NCBI RefSeq assembly: GCF_040536835.1
Contig: NZ_CP159578.1
Coordinates: 1,054,001 to 1,118,000, forward strand
Source: Salinicola endophyticus
GTDB taxonomy: Bacteria; Pseudomonadota; Gammaproteobacteria; Pseudomonadales; Halomonadaceae
Direction: 5' to 3'
Length of the DNA stretch: 64,000 nucleotides
Shown here: piece after piece, positions 1 through 8,744 of the stretch
Layout of the letters: each line of letters starts with the position of its first letter
Numbering within the stretch: position 1 is the stretch's first letter
Notes under the pieces: generated by a model
What the model was told of the DNA's origin: nothing
Seen by the model: only the letters and a program-made list of their open reading frames with translations
Database searches by the model: none
Made by a program: the position numbers and the translations under genes

Positions 1-229
1 CGCGCACCGCGGTACCGTCGCGCTTGCGGTAGGGCAGGTACTCGAGAATCGCCGGCACCGGGGTCGCTTCGGCGTCTTCGCCCGGTGTGCCGATGGCTCC
101 TTCAACCGGTGTGCCGATGGCTCCTTCGGGTAACCAGATCCTGGCTGCCAGTCGGGTACCGTCGGCGAGCGTGATCCACTGATTCTCGATCTCGCGAACG
201 CGGTGGGGAAAATCCTGCTTGATCTTCAT
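1..229 (-). CDS. CocE/NonD-family hydrolase, N-terminal part (partial)
   Basis: The reading frame starts at the ATG at 229 and runs off the left edge, so only about 76 residues are visible. They contain the pattern of CocE/NonD (peptidase S15-like) serine hydrolases: an early ITLADGTRLAARIWLP strand followed by PAILEYLPYRKRDGT. The catalytic serine region lies outside the window. The start overlaps the stop of the BCCT transporter gene by 4 bp (ATGA), so the two are probably co-transcribed and translationally coupled. A 24-bp in-frame tandem duplication (EGAIGTP twice) sits in the loop between the two conserved strands. The substrate cannot be inferred; members hydrolyse esters or amides such as acylated amino acids. 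Confidence 0.78.
   Translation of the reverse strand, partial: MKIKQDFPHRVREIENQWITLADGTRLAARIWLPEGAIGTPVEGAIGTPGEDAEATPVPAILEYLPYRKRDGTAVR
82..129. repeat. 24-bp in-frame tandem duplication
   Basis: Two adjacent copies of a 24-bp unit (CCGGTGTGCCGATGGCTCC core) lie inside the hydrolase frame and encode a duplicated eight-residue segment. The reading frame is kept. Confidence 0.8.
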
Positions 230-1815
230 GCCTGGTCCTTGGCTGTGCGGGAAGGAGTCGAAGGTGTCGCCACAGCGCCGAGCCGTTCGGGGTGCTTGAG
301 CCACACCCACAGTGAGCCGGAGGCGAGCAGCACGATCAGCATCGACGGCAGGCCGCCGAGATTGGAGAGCATCTTGATGCCGTCGATACCGACGAAACTG
401 ACCATCACCCAGGAGACGGTGCCGACGATCACGCCCCAGATCACCTTCATGGCGACCCCGGCGTTGAGATCGGAGTCGGCGGTCAGACCGCGGGTGCAGA
501 GATTGCCGATGGCGTCGGTCTGCGAGTCGGCGGCAGTTACGTAGGAGATATAGGCGATGAACAGCAGCAGCGGCACCCACACCTGGGACAGTGGCAGGTG
601 GCGGAAGAGCTCGTAGAGCACGTTTTCCACCCCGCGCTGATCGAGCACGGCGTAGAGGTCGACGCCGCCTTCTCCGGCGCCCAGGTGTGATTGCCCAAGG
701 TGTGATTGAAAGTAGAGCGCAGTGCCGGAAAAGATCAGGATCCAGACGCAGGCGAACAGCGCCGGGTAGAGCAGATTCACGCGCAGGAACTGGCGCACCG
801 TGTAACCACGCGAAATCTTGCCCAGGAACAGCGCCGCCACTGGCGCCCAGGCGAACCATACTGCCCAGTAGAAGATCGACCACCACTGCGGCCACTGATC
901 GTTGCCCGCGGCGCCGGTGAACAGGCTCTTGGTGAAGAAGTTGTCGAGGTAGACGCCGAACGACTCCACCCCCAGGGCCAGACAGAAAACGGTGGGGCCG
1001 ACCACGAACACGAAGGCGCCGAGCAGCAGCAGCAGCACCGCATTCAGCGACGACAGCCGGGCGATACCCTTCTGCAGGCCACTGGCGGCGGAGAGCACGA
1101 AGGTGACCACGATGACGGCGATGATCACGCCCAGGCGCAGCGGACTGGTCTCGCCGCCCAGGTACTGGCCCACGCCGCCGGCCAGGGTCAGCGCGCCGGT
1201 ACCCAGCGACGACGCCATGCCGGCGACCAGGGCGTAGAGCGAGATCGCGTCGATCAACCCGGCGCAGCGCTTCACTCGTGACCCGAACAGCGGCTCCAGC
1301 ATGCTCGAGATCGAGAAGCGCAGGCGCAGGTTGTAGAAGGCCAGGGCGAAGATCAGCGCCGGCACGGCGTAGATCGCGTAAGGCGTGAACGACCAGTGCA
1401 GGAACAGGGTCGACATGGCGAACAGCATGGCGTCACCTGAGCCGGCCTCGATGCCGGAGGACGCCGGTGGCCCCATGTAGTGATAGAGCGGTTCGGCGGT
1501 GGTCCAGAACAGGACCCCCACTGCTAGGGTTGTGCACAGGGTGATCGAGAACCAGCGCAGCGGCGAGAGCAGCGGGGTGGCCTCGGCGCCGCCGATGCGC
1601 ACGCGGCCGAGGGGCGAGACGTAGACGATCAGCGCCATGATCAGCAGATAGAGGCTGCCGAGACTGAACAGCCAAGAGAAGTTGTCGAGTACCGCGGCGT
1701 TGAGTGCGCTGGCGGTGGCCAGGAAGGCGTCGAGATCGACATAGCTGGCGATCACGGCGCCCAGCAGGATCAGAAAGGTCGGCCAGAACACCAGCGGCCG
1801 CAGCGAGGTTTGCAT
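226..1815 (-). CDS. BCCT-family betaine/choline/carnitine transporter
   Basis: A secondary transporter of about 529 residues with roughly 12 hydrophobic segments. The family hallmark is visible around 820-910 (WWSIFYWAVWFAWAPVA, aromatic-rich TM8), followed by GKISRGYTVRQF. BCCT carriers import quaternary ammonium osmolytes such as glycine betaine with Na+ or H+, fitting a halotolerant host. Two ATGs are close together: the one at 1821 abuts a GGAG, while the one at 1815 has GGAG at 6-nt spacing, so 1815 is preferred. The stop overlaps the start of the CocE-like hydrolase, suggesting that the imported compound may be the hydrolase substrate or product; this is inference. The long regulatory C-terminal extension of some BetP proteins is absent. 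Confidence 0.9.
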   Translation of the reverse strand: MQTSLRPLVFWPTFLILLGAVIASYVDLDAFLATASALNAAVLDNFSWLFSLGSLYLLIMALIVYVSPLGRVRIGGAEATPLLSPLRWFSITLCTTLAVGVLFWTTAEPLYHYMGPPASSGIEAGSGDAMLFAMSTLFLHWSFTPYAIYAVPALIFALAFYNLRLRFSISSMLEPLFGSRVKRCAGLIDAISLYALVAGMASSLGTGALTLAGGVGQYLGGETSPLRLGVIIAVIVVTFVLSAASGLQKGIARLSSLNAVLLLLLGAFVFVVGPTVFCLALGVESFGVYLDNFFTKSLFTGAAGNDQWPQWWSIFYWAVWFAWAPVAALFLGKISRGYTVRQFLRVNLLYPALFACVWILIFSGTALYFQSHLGQSHLGAGEGGVDLYAVLDQRGVENVLYELFRHLPLSQVWVPLLLFIAYISYVTAADSQTDAIGNLCTRGLTADSDLNAGVAMKVIWGVIVGTVSWVMVSFVGIDGIKMLSNLGGLPSMLIVLLASGSLWVWLKHPERLGAVATPSTPSRTAKDQA

Positions 1816-2032
1816 ACCCATCTCCGGTTATCGTTATCGTGTGGCGGCAGGCGCGCAGCATGCGCTGTCGTCATGTGGATATACCCTAACTGCTTCTGCC
1901 GGGCGCCCTTCAAGCGCTGTCTAGGCATGGGGGTATGCGCCCGACGCATGCCGGGCGAGCAGGCAGGCAGCGGCGCGACGATCCCGGTAGGATGGGCCGC
2001 ATGCGAAATGGCGGACCGACCCAGGAGCGACG

Positions 2033-2248
2033 ATGGAACCCGAGGATCTGAAAAAACTGGTGAGCGTGCGCATGCCGTTCGGCAAGTACGAAGGCCGTCT
2101 GATCGCCGATCTGCCCGGCCCCTATCTGGCCTGGTTCGCCCGCGAGGGCTTTCCCCGCGGCGAGATCGGCCAGCTCCTGGCGTTGATGCACGAGATCGAC
2201 CACAACGGCCTCAGCGATCTGCTCGAACCGCTGCGCCGCCGCGGTTAA
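2033..2248 (+). CDS. DUF3820 family protein
   Basis: A 71-residue protein with the DUF3820 pattern: MPFGKYEGRLIADLPGPYL, then WFAREGFPRGEIGQLLALMHEI. An AGGAG lies 7 nt before the ATG. The family is small, soluble and widespread in gammaproteobacteria; its biochemical role is not established and I assign none. It stands divergent to the BCCT gene, and its 3' end touches the end of the convergent small J-like gene (4-bp overlap). Confidence 0.85.
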   Translation: MEPEDLKKLVSVRMPFGKYEGRLIADLPGPYLAWFAREGFPRGEIGQLLALMHEIDHNGLSDLLEPLRRRG

Positions 2249-2649
2249 GCCAGTAGCCTGCCGAGCAGATGGGCCACCATCAGCCCCACGCTGACTGCCA
2301 CGGCGAGCCACAGGCGGCGGGGTCGGCGGCGCTGGTACTGCTCCAGGGCGACGTCGAGCTTGCGCGTCAGCTGCGCCTGGCGGGTGGTGGGGGCGCCGGG
2401 CGGCGAGAAGTCGTTGGCGGCGTCGCCGTGCCAGTGCGGGGCGTGGGTCAGGCCCAGGCCGGCGCGCAGGCGACCGATATCGCCGAGCAGCTGGTGCATC
2501 TCGTCGTACTCGGCGCGGCGCTCGGGCGAGCCGAGCGCGGCCTGGGCATCCGCCTTGAGCGACTGATTGGCGCAGTCGCGGATAGCGCGCTCGATCTCTT
2601 CCGCGCTGGCGGTGGGGGAGACGCCGAGACGTAGATAGAGATCACGCAT
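2245..2649 (-). CDS. degenerate J-domain-like membrane-anchored protein
   Basis: A 134-residue protein. Residues 1-55 resemble the start of a J domain (MRDLYLRLGVSPTASAEEI, then a DxAALGSPERRAEYDEMH-like end), but the helix II-III loop with the HPD triad is missing, so it should not stimulate DnaK in the canonical way. The last 22 or so residues (after RRRPRR) form one hydrophobic segment, suggesting a C-terminal membrane anchor with positive charges on the cytoplasmic side. The start lies inside the 3' end of the upstream J-domain gene (8-bp overlap), so the two are probably translated together. The function is unknown; an accessory partner of the upstream J protein is a reasonable guess. 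Confidence 0.6.
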   Translation of the reverse strand: MRDLYLRLGVSPTASAEEIERAIRDCANQSLKADAQAALGSPERRAEYDEMHQLLGDIGRLRAGLGLTHAPHWHGDAANDFSPPGAPTTRQAQLTRKLDVALEQYQRRRPRRLWLAVAVSVGLMVAHLLGRLLA

Positions 2650-3826
2650 GCTGCATCAACAGGTCGTAGGCGTTCTTGATGCGCTGGAAGCGCTGCGAGG
2701 CGAGGGTGATCCGCCACTCGCTCTGGCCATGGAAACGGTCGGGATGGTGGCGCTGAGCCAGGCGCCGGTAGGCGAGCTTGATCTCGCGGGGTGAGGCATT
2801 GGCATCCAGCTCCAGTTCGATCAGCGCGCGGCGGATCGGATAGGACGGCGTTTGCAGGCCGGCGCGCTGGCGCTGCTCCTGCTCGTGACGCCGCTGCTGG
2901 CGCTCGCGCTGTTGCTGGCGTTCCTGCTCCTGCCGCTGTCGTTGATCATGTCGCTGCTGCTGGCGCTCCTGATTCTGGCGTTGCTGCTGTTCCCGGCGTT
3001 GACGCTGCGCGGTCTCCTCGCGCTGGCGCTGGGCTTGTGCCTCGGCCTGTTGCCGCGCCTGCTCACGCTGCTGTGCCTCCGCTTCGGCCTGGCGCTTGGC
3101 GTGGGCCTGGGCGCGGCGTTCGCGCTCTGCCTGTGCGGCGGCTTCGCGCTGCTGCTCACGTTCGCGGGCCTGTTGCGCCTGCTGGCGTCGCCACTGTTGT
3201 TGCTGCTTGTGCTCGCGCCACTGGTTCTCGGCCAGGCGCCGGACCCGGTCACGCCAGGAGGCGCGGGGCTCGCCGGCGTGCGCCTGGGTCGAGCCGGTAT
3301 CGGCCTCTGCGGTGTCCTCGGCTTCCGGCTCGGCGGGCTGCCAGTGGCTGCGGTGGCTGAGATCCTCGGGGGCGGCCAGGGCGCGCCCGGTGACCTCGCG
3401 GTAGATGGCGCGCAAGGTGTCCGGCGAGACGCCGCAGAGATCGGCCAGAAAGCGCAGGATATGGTGGTTGCGCAGACTCAGCGCACCGTCACTGGTGGCG
3501 ACAACCACCGCCTGACGCAGAAAGGCGATGATCGGCCCGGACTGCTCCTTGGTCAGCACTTCGGCGGCGAGCTGAACGTCGCCCAGATCCTGCCGCCTGG
3601 CCGCCGCCAGCAGCGTCTCCAGATCGCGGCGATGATGCGCGCGCGCGGCCAGACGCTCGAGATAGCGGCGGTCTTCATCGAGCGGCACGTGCTTGTTGGC
3701 AAAGACCCAGCACAGCAGCAAGAGCTCGGCGCTCTCACGCTGATGGGGGCTCTTCACGAGCAGCGACTCGAAGGCTGAGAAGCCGGTGGCGACCATGGGC
3801 GTTCCGCATGAGCCGATGCGGCGCAT
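2642..3826 (-). CDS. J-domain protein with TerB-like N-terminus and Gln/Arg-rich coiled coil
   Basis: A 394-residue protein in three parts. The first 160 or so residues are alpha-helical and resemble TerB/DjlA-type regions. Residues about 190-320 are an extreme low-complexity Q/R/E-rich stretch (QQQ, RQQQR, EQERQQQ), predicted to be coiled coil. The last 70 residues are a J domain with an intact HPD triad (RRLAQRHHPDRFHG), so this is a likely DnaK co-chaperone. The start is uncertain: ATG at 3826 has no SD, while ATG at 3796 (MVATGFSAFE) is preceded by a weak GGAA. It forms a two-gene unit with the HPD-less gene downstream. The client is unknown. Confidence 0.72.
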   Translation of the reverse strand: MRRIGSCGTPMVATGFSAFESLLVKSPHQRESAELLLLCWVFANKHVPLDEDRRYLERLAARAHHRRDLETLLAAARRQDLGDVQLAAEVLTKEQSGPIIAFLRQAVVVATSDGALSLRNHHILRFLADLCGVSPDTLRAIYREVTGRALAAPEDLSHRSHWQPAEPEAEDTAEADTGSTQAHAGEPRASWRDRVRRLAENQWREHKQQQQWRRQQAQQAREREQQREAAAQAERERRAQAHAKRQAEAEAQQREQARQQAEAQAQRQREETAQRQRREQQQRQNQERQQQRHDQRQRQEQERQQQRERQQRRHEQEQRQRAGLQTPSYPIRRALIELELDANASPREIKLAYRRLAQRHHPDRFHGQSEWRITLASQRFQRIKNAYDLLMQHA

Positions 3827-3912
3827 CGGTTAGCTGTTGTTTGTCGCCGAGTATACCCAAATCGCCCCCCCCGACGTCAGCCTCGGAAGCAGCGGCCAAT
3901 CGACGCTGCGCC

Positions 3913-4347
3913 TCAGCGCATGCCCGAGCGCTTGGCGAGATTCTCCGGGCCGAAGGAGTCGGGCAGCAGCGCGTCCATGGTGTAGCGCTTGAGTGGCTGG
4001 CCGTCGCCGTCGAGGACCACGATCGCAGTCTCGGGGGTGGCGAACTCGCGGATGCGCTGACGGCAGTCGCCGCAGGGAGTGCACAGGTGCTCACCGGGGC
4101 CGATCACGTAGAGTTCGCGGATGCGCTGCTCGCCGTTGGAGACCAGGGCGGCGATGGCGCTGGCCTCTGCGCACAGCCCCTTGTAGTTGGCGCTCTCGAC
4201 GTTGCAGCCGACATAGGTCTGGCCGCTGGCGCTGATCAGCACCGCCCCCACCGGATGAGCGGAGTAGGGCACGTAGGCGTTGGCACGCACCGCGAGTGCA
4301 GCCTGGCGAATGCTCTCGGGCACCGCGATGTCGCAGGGGTCAGTCAT
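3913..4347 (-). CDS. cdd: cytidine deaminase
   Basis: A 144-residue enzyme, the size of the short homotetrameric cytidine deaminases rather than the 294-residue E. coli type. It hydrolytically deaminates cytidine and deoxycytidine to uridine and deoxyuridine in the cytoplasm. The zinc site is complete: [17 protein letters not shown] supplies the first Cys and the catalytic Glu, and PCGDCRQ supplies the other two Cys. SD AGGAG lies before the ATG. Its start overlaps the end of deoD by 8 bp, placing it as the last gene of the deo operon, where its products feed pyrimidine phosphorolysis. Confidence 0.94.
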   Translation of the reverse strand: MTDPCDIAVPESIRQAALAVRANAYVPYSAHPVGAVLISASGQTYVGCNVESANYKGLCAEASAIAALVSNGEQRIRELYVIGPGEHLCTPCGDCRQRIREFATPETAIVVLDGDGQPLKRYTMDALLPDSFGPENLAKRSGMR

Positions 4348-5071
4348 GGCTCGGCTCCTGGTCGTCGCGCAGCAGACCCTCTAGGGTGATCGCCATCATC
4401 TCGGCGAACCCCGTCTGGCGGGTCTGGGCGTCGAGCGCTTGGTGCTTGAGGATGTGGTCGGAGACGGTGCACACGGTCAGCGCGCGGGCACCGAACTCGG
4501 CGCACACGCCGTAGAGCCCGGCGGCTTCCATCTCCACTCCGAGGATGCCGTGGCGCTGCATGGTGTGGAAGAAGGCGTCGTCCGGGGTATAGAACAGATC
4601 CGCCGAGAATAGGTTGCCCACCTTGACCCGGATGCCACGCTCGTGGGCGGCGTCCACCGTATGGCGGGTCAGGGCGAAGTCGGCGATGGCGGCGAAGTCG
4701 TGGCCGCCGAAGCGGGTGCGGTTGACGCCGGAGTCGGTGCAGGCACCCATGCCGATGACGATATCGTTGACGTCGACATCGTCGCGCACCGCGCCGCAGG
4801 AGCCCACGCGCACCAGGCGCTGGACGCCGTACTCGGTGATCAGCTCCTTGGCGTAGATGGAGAGCGAGGGTATGCCCATGCCGCTGCCCATCACCGAGAC
4901 GCGGCGGCCGCGATAGGTGCCGGTGAAGCCGAGCATGTTGCGCACGCGGTTGACGCAGGCGACATCCTCCAGAAAGGTCTCGGCGATGAACTCGGCGCGC
5001 AGCGGGTCGCCCGGCATCAGCACGGTGTCGGCGAAGTCGCCCTCGCGGGCTTCGATGTGCGGGGTTGGCAT
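4340..5071 (-). CDS. deoD: purine-nucleoside phosphorylase, DeoD type
   Basis: 243 residues, the normal length of hexameric DeoD. It phosphorolyses purine (deoxy)ribonucleosides to the free base and (deoxy)ribose-1-phosphate. Visible signatures are [20 protein letters not shown] at the start, the phosphate-site [14 protein letters not shown], and EMEAAGLYG that binds the ribose. The start at 5071 is chosen because AGGAG lies 7 nt upstream; a longer frame exists but lacks homology. It begins 2 nt beyond the deoB stop and overlaps cdd, so it is part of the same transcript. Confidence 0.94.
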   Translation of the reverse strand: MPTPHIEAREGDFADTVLMPGDPLRAEFIAETFLEDVACVNRVRNMLGFTGTYRGRRVSVMGSGMGIPSLSIYAKELITEYGVQRLVRVGSCGAVRDDVDVNDIVIGMGACTDSGVNRTRFGGHDFAAIADFALTRHTVDAAHERGIRVKVGNLFSADLFYTPDDAFFHTMQRHGILGVEMEAAGLYGVCAEFGARALTVCTVSDHILKHQALDAQTRQTGFAEMMAITLEGLLRDDQEPSHD

Positions 5072-5072
5072 G

Positions 5073-6314
5073 TCAGTCTCCTGAAGGTCGTGCGGCCAGC
5101 AGCGAGGTGCCGTGGTCCATGGCGTCCAGGCCGAAGAATTCGGCCAGGGTCTGGCCGATATCGGCGTAGGTGTCGCGGGCGCCGAGGTCGCCGCTGGGGC
5201 CACCGCTGGCGAGCAGCACCGGCACCTGCTCGCGGGTATGGTCGGTGCCGCGCCAGGTCGGGTCGTTGCCGTGATCGGCGGTGAGGATCAGCAGGTCATC
5301 GGCGCTGAGCTTGGCCAGCAGCTCGGGCAGGCGGCGGTCGAAGGCTTCCAGCTCACTGGCGTAGCCCTCGGGGTCGCGGCGGTGGCCGTAGAGGGTGTCG
5401 AAGTCGACGAAATTGGTCATCACCAGCGTATCCACGGCGGCGGCCCGCGCATCGTCGATCGCCTTCAGGGTCTCTGCGAACAGCGCCTCGAAGCCGTGCG
5501 CCTTGCGCACCTCGCTGATGCCGCAGTGGGCGTAGATGTCGCCGATCTTGCCTACGCCGAGCACCTGTCCCCCGCCGTCGTGGAGCTTTTGCAGCACCGT
5601 TGGGGTGGGCGGCTCGAGGGCGTAGTCGCGGCGGTTGCCGGTGCGCTCGAAGGTGTCCGGCGTTTCGCCGACGAAGGGGCGGGCGATGACTCGGCCGATG
5701 TTGTAGGGCATCAGCAGTTCACGCGCGATCTCGCACAGCCGATAGAGCCGTTCGAGGCCGAAATGGTGCTCATGGGCGGCGATCTGGAACACCGAATCCG
5801 CCGAGGTGTAGACGATCGGCTTGCCGCTGGCGATGTGTTCGGCGCCGAGGGCCTCGATCACCGGCACCCCGGAGGCATGGCAGTTGCCGAGTATCCCGGG
5901 CAGCTCGGCCTGGTCGATCAGCGCCGCCAGCAGCTCGGGCGGGAAACTCTCCTCGGTCGCGTGGAAGTAGCCCCACTCGAACAGTGCCGGCACGCCGGCG
6001 ATCTCCCAGTGGCCGGAGGGGGTGTCCTTGCCCGAAGAGATCTCGCGCGCGCAGGCCCAGCCCCCCGCCGGCTCCGCCGGTGGTGTCACTCCGGCGGCCC
6101 AGCTGCCGGTGGCGCGATGATGGGCATGATAGAGACCGAGCCGCGCCAGATTGGGCAGTGCGAGCGGGCGTCCGGCGTCGGCACGATAACGGGCGATATG
6201 CCCCAGGGTGTCGGCGCCGGCATCACCGAAGGCTTCGGCGTCGGGCGCGTTGCCGATCCCGAAGGAGTCGAGCACCAGCAGCACGGCACGGCGGGGAGTG
6301 ACGGATGCGTTCAT
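5073..6314 (-). CDS. deoB: phosphopentomutase
   Basis: A 413-residue alkaline-phosphatase-superfamily enzyme that interconverts (deoxy)ribose-1-phosphate and -5-phosphate, linking the phosphorylases to the aldolase DeoC. The Mn-binding N-terminal motif [15 protein letters not shown], the DTLGH segment, [13 protein letters not shown], and the C-terminal metal site [19 protein letters not shown] are all intact. AGGAGG lies before the ATG. The ATG overlaps the deoA stop (ATGA, 4 bp), indicating coupling. Confidence 0.95.
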   Translation of the reverse strand: MNASVTPRRAVLLVLDSFGIGNAPDAEAFGDAGADTLGHIARYRADAGRPLALPNLARLGLYHAHHRATGSWAAGVTPPAEPAGGWACAREISSGKDTPSGHWEIAGVPALFEWGYFHATEESFPPELLAALIDQAELPGILGNCHASGVPVIEALGAEHIASGKPIVYTSADSVFQIAAHEHHFGLERLYRLCEIARELLMPYNIGRVIARPFVGETPDTFERTGNRRDYALEPPTPTVLQKLHDGGGQVLGVGKIGDIYAHCGISEVRKAHGFEALFAETLKAIDDARAAAVDTLVMTNFVDFDTLYGHRRDPEGYASELEAFDRRLPELLAKLSADDLLILTADHGNDPTWRGTDHTREQVPVLLASGGPSGDLGARDTYADIGQTLAEFFGLDAMDHGTSLLAARPSGD

Positions 6315-7642
6315 GGCAGATCCTCCTGGCGCAGGGTGGCGTGAACGAGCGGCGGTATCTCGGCCGCGCCCGCCTGCAGACGAAAGGCGTCGACCAGACG
6401 CGCGCTCAGGGCCTCGGCTGCCTCAGCGCTGGCGGCGTGAACCCGCAGCAGCGGCTCACCGGCGCTGAGCGTCTGGCCCAGCTCGGCGATATGCGATAGC
6501 CCCACCCGCGGGTCGATGGTGTCATCGGGGTTGCGCCGCCCGCCGCCCAGCTCGACCACGGCGAGCCCCAGTGCGCGGGTGTCGATGGCGTGCACGACGC
6601 CGTCGCAGGGGGCGGCGATCTCGTGCACGACCGGCGCCGAGGGCAGATAGTGCGTGGCGCGCTGGGTGAAGTCGGCAGGCCCGCCGAGGCCATGGACCAT
6701 GCGTGCGAAACGCTCCAGCGCGGCGCCGCTATCGAGGGCCTGGGCCAGACGCCGTGAGGCGTCTTCGGTATCACCGGCCAGCCCCGACCGGATCAGCATC
6801 TCGCTGGCCAGCGCCTGTGTCACCCGGTAGAGCCGGCTGTGGTGGTCGTCACTGCGCAGTACCTCGAGCGCCGCCGCTACCTCCAGAGCATTGCCGGCGC
6901 AGCGGGCCAGCGGCTGATTCATGTCGGTGAGCAGTACGCTGGTAGGGGTGCCGGCGGCGCAGCCGGTGGCGACGATCGCCTCGGCCAGCTCGCGGGCGGC
7001 TTCCGGCGTCGGCATGAAGGCGCCGCTGCCTACCTTGACATCCATCACCAGGCTGCCCAGGCCGCAGGCGAGCTTCTTGCCCAGGATCGAGGCGACGATC
7101 AGCGGCAGCGACTCCACCGTTGCGGTGACGTCGCGCACGCCGTAGAGGCGCTTGTCTGCGGGGGCGAGCGCGCTGGTCTGGCCGATGATGGCGACGCCGA
7201 CATCCTGTACCAGGCGACGGAAGGTGGTTTCGCTGGGGGTGACATTGTAGCCGGGGATCGACTCCAGCTTGTCCAGGGTACCGCCGGTATGGCCCAGGCC
7301 GCGCCCGGAGATCATCGGCACATGGCCGCCGCAGGCGGCGATCCAGGGGCCCAGCACCAGCGACACGAGGTCGCCGACGCCGCCGGTGGAGTGCTTGTCG
7401 AGCACCGGGCCGGCGAGATCGAGGTCGTCCCAGCGCAGCACCTGGCCGGAGTCGCGAACCGCCTCGGTCAGCGCGGTGGTCTCCGCCTCGCGCATCCCAT
7501 TGAGATAGACCGCCATGGCGAAGGCGCCGATCTGGGCGTCGCCGATGGTGCCGTCTGCGATCCCACGCATGACCAGATCGAGCATCTGTCGATCGAGGGT
7601 CTGGCCGTCGCGCTTACGTCGAATGATCTCCTGAATCAGCAT
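6311..7642 (-). CDS. deoA: thymidine phosphorylase
   Basis: A 443-residue enzyme of the nucleoside phosphorylase II family, splitting thymidine or deoxyuridine to the base and 2-deoxyribose-1-phosphate. The phosphate-binding loop [31 protein letters not shown], and the domain beginning [12 protein letters not shown] are present. GAGGAG lies 7 nt before the ATG. It sits between deoC and deoB, as in the E. coli deoCABD order. Confidence 0.95.
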   Translation of the reverse strand: MLIQEIIRRKRDGQTLDRQMLDLVMRGIADGTIGDAQIGAFAMAVYLNGMREAETTALTEAVRDSGQVLRWDDLDLAGPVLDKHSTGGVGDLVSLVLGPWIAACGGHVPMISGRGLGHTGGTLDKLESIPGYNVTPSETTFRRLVQDVGVAIIGQTSALAPADKRLYGVRDVTATVESLPLIVASILGKKLACGLGSLVMDVKVGSGAFMPTPEAARELAEAIVATGCAAGTPTSVLLTDMNQPLARCAGNALEVAAALEVLRSDDHHSRLYRVTQALASEMLIRSGLAGDTEDASRRLAQALDSGAALERFARMVHGLGGPADFTQRATHYLPSAPVVHEIAAPCDGVVHAIDTRALGLAVVELGGGRRNPDDTIDPRVGLSHIAELGQTLSAGEPLLRVHAASAEAAEALSARLVDAFRLQAGAAEIPPLVHATLRQEDLP

Positions 7643-7670
7643 CGTCGCTCCTCGTGGGCCATCGTCACCG

Positions 7671-7709
7671 CTCGTCCTCTCTGCTCGTTCTCTCTGCTCG
7701 TCCTCTCCG
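7671..7709. repeat. 13-bp tandem repeat, three copies, between deoC and deoA
   Basis: Three consecutive 13-bp units (CTCGTCCTCTCTG, CTCGTTCTCTCTG, CTCGTCCTCTCCG) fill most of the 73-bp gap. On the transcribed strand they are purine-rich (GAGAGGACGAG). No open frame covers them. Confidence 0.8.
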
Positions 7710-7715
7710 CTCGAC

Positions 7716-8489
7716 TCAGTAGCCGCTGTCCGCCGGCGTGGCGGCCTTGCCCGAGAGCGTGGCGAGCAGCGCGTCGAGCAGCCCGGAGGCGCCGAAACGG
7801 AAGTGTGCCGGGGTCAGCCAGTCCGCACCCATCAGGCGCTCGGCCAGCGCCAGGTAGGCCTGGGCGTCTTCGCTGGTGCGAATACCGCCGGCGGCCTTGA
7901 AGCCCACGTCGCGGCCGCTGTCGCGGATCGTACAGAGCATGATCTCGGCGGCCTCGAGGGTGGCGTTGATGTCGACCTTGCCGGTGGAGGTCTTGAGGAA
8001 GTCGGCACCTGCATCGAGGGCGATCTCGGCCGCCTGGCGGATCAGCGCGGGGCGCTCGAGCTCGCCGGTCTCGAGGATGACCTTGAGCAGCTTGTCGTCG
8101 CAGGCCTCGCGGCAGGCGCTGACCAGCGCCCGGCCGGAGGCGGTGTCGCCGTTGATCAGCGCCTTGTAGGGGAATACCACATCGACCTCGTCGGCCCCGG
8201 TGACAACCGCCGCTCGGGTCTCGCGCGCGGCGCGCTCGGCGTTGACGCTGCCATCGGGGAAATTGGTCACCGTGGCGATACGTACCTGGTCGCGCAGCCC
8301 CAGTTCGCGCAGCTGGCGATCGGCGGCGTCGATGAAGGCAGGGTAGACGCACACCGCCGCCGGCGAGCCGAACTCGGTCGCCGTGCGCCGACACAGCGCT
8401 TCGATGCGTGCGTCGTCGTCGTCGGCATTGAGCGAGGTCAGATCCATCATCGCCAGCGCCTGGCTGGCGGCCTGTTCGAGCGTCTTCAT
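7716..8489 (-). CDS. deoC: deoxyribose-phosphate aldolase
   Basis: 257 residues, like E. coli DeoC. It cleaves 2-deoxyribose-5-phosphate to acetaldehyde and glyceraldehyde-3-phosphate. The Schiff-base lysine lies in ADFLKTSTGKVDI, the second essential lysine in VGFKAAGGIRT, and the early LTSLNADDDDARIEALC and ATVTNFPDGS motifs match the family. AAGGAG lies 8 nt before the ATG. It is the first of the five overlapping or closely spaced genes deoC-deoA-deoB-deoD-cdd; its upstream gap holds a long-inverted-repeat element. Confidence 0.95.
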   Translation of the reverse strand: MKTLEQAASQALAMMDLTSLNADDDDARIEALCRRTATEFGSPAAVCVYPAFIDAADRQLRELGLRDQVRIATVTNFPDGSVNAERAARETRAAVVTGADEVDVVFPYKALINGDTASGRALVSACREACDDKLLKVILETGELERPALIRQAAEIALDAGADFLKTSTGKVDINATLEAAEIMLCTIRDSGRDVGFKAAGGIRTSEDAQAYLALAERLMGADWLTPAHFRFGASGLLDALLATLSGKAATPADSGY

Positions 8490-8507
8490 CCGGCTATCTC
8501 CTTACGC

Positions 8508-8657
8508 TTTGTCTGAAAAATGCCTGCACTCGCCCATACGGCGTTAAAAATTGACTCAACATGCTCATTTACACCTCGTAAACTCCGCTCTTTCGTCAAT
8601 TTTTGCCTTAGCTACGCGCCCCGGTCCTGCCATCGTTCGCCGGTTTTTCAGACAGAG
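8508..8657. repeat. long imperfect inverted-repeat (REP/MITE-like) element, copy 1
   Basis: The ends are inverted repeats: TTTGTCTGAAAAA at 8508-8520 against the complement of TTTTTCAGACAGAG at 8644-8657. An inner pair (AAAAATTGAC near 8545, GTCAATTTTT near 8595) folds too. No coding frame is convincing. It shares its plan and its left-end AAATGCCTGCAC motif with the element at 18720-18862. Confidence 0.6.
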
Positions 8658-8678
8658 CTACGCACAGAGAGAAAGAGA

Positions 8679-8721
8679 GGGCGGCAGCGTGGGAGCGGGG
8701 CGGCGTCGGTCGCTGCCGCCC
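8679..8721 (-). terminator. terminator-like hairpin after nupC
   Basis: GGGCGGCAGCG (8679-8689) is the exact complement of CGCTGCCGCCC (8711-8721), with a 21-nt loop. On the nupC strand it is followed by a pyrimidine-rich tract (CTCTCTTTCTCTCTG). It could end the nupC transcript before deoC. Confidence 0.4.
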
Positions 8722-8744
8722 CGGCTCGTGTCGGGCCGGCGGGC

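Noticed and set aside
2852..3778. 308-codon plus-strand frame opposite the J-domain gene, rich in Leu and Ala, looking like a membrane protein
   Set aside because: It is the complement of Gln/Arg-rich codons (CAG/CGC become CTG/GCG), giving artificial hydrophobicity; the minus-strand frame has a clear J domain.
5112..6344. 410-codon plus-strand frame opposite deoB
   Set aside because: deoB has complete metal-binding motifs and a strong SD; the opposite frame shows no family features.
7643..7715. 13-bp repeats between deoC and deoA as a mini-CRISPR or small peptide gene
   Set aside because: There are only three units without spacers and no convincing start site; simple slippage explains it.
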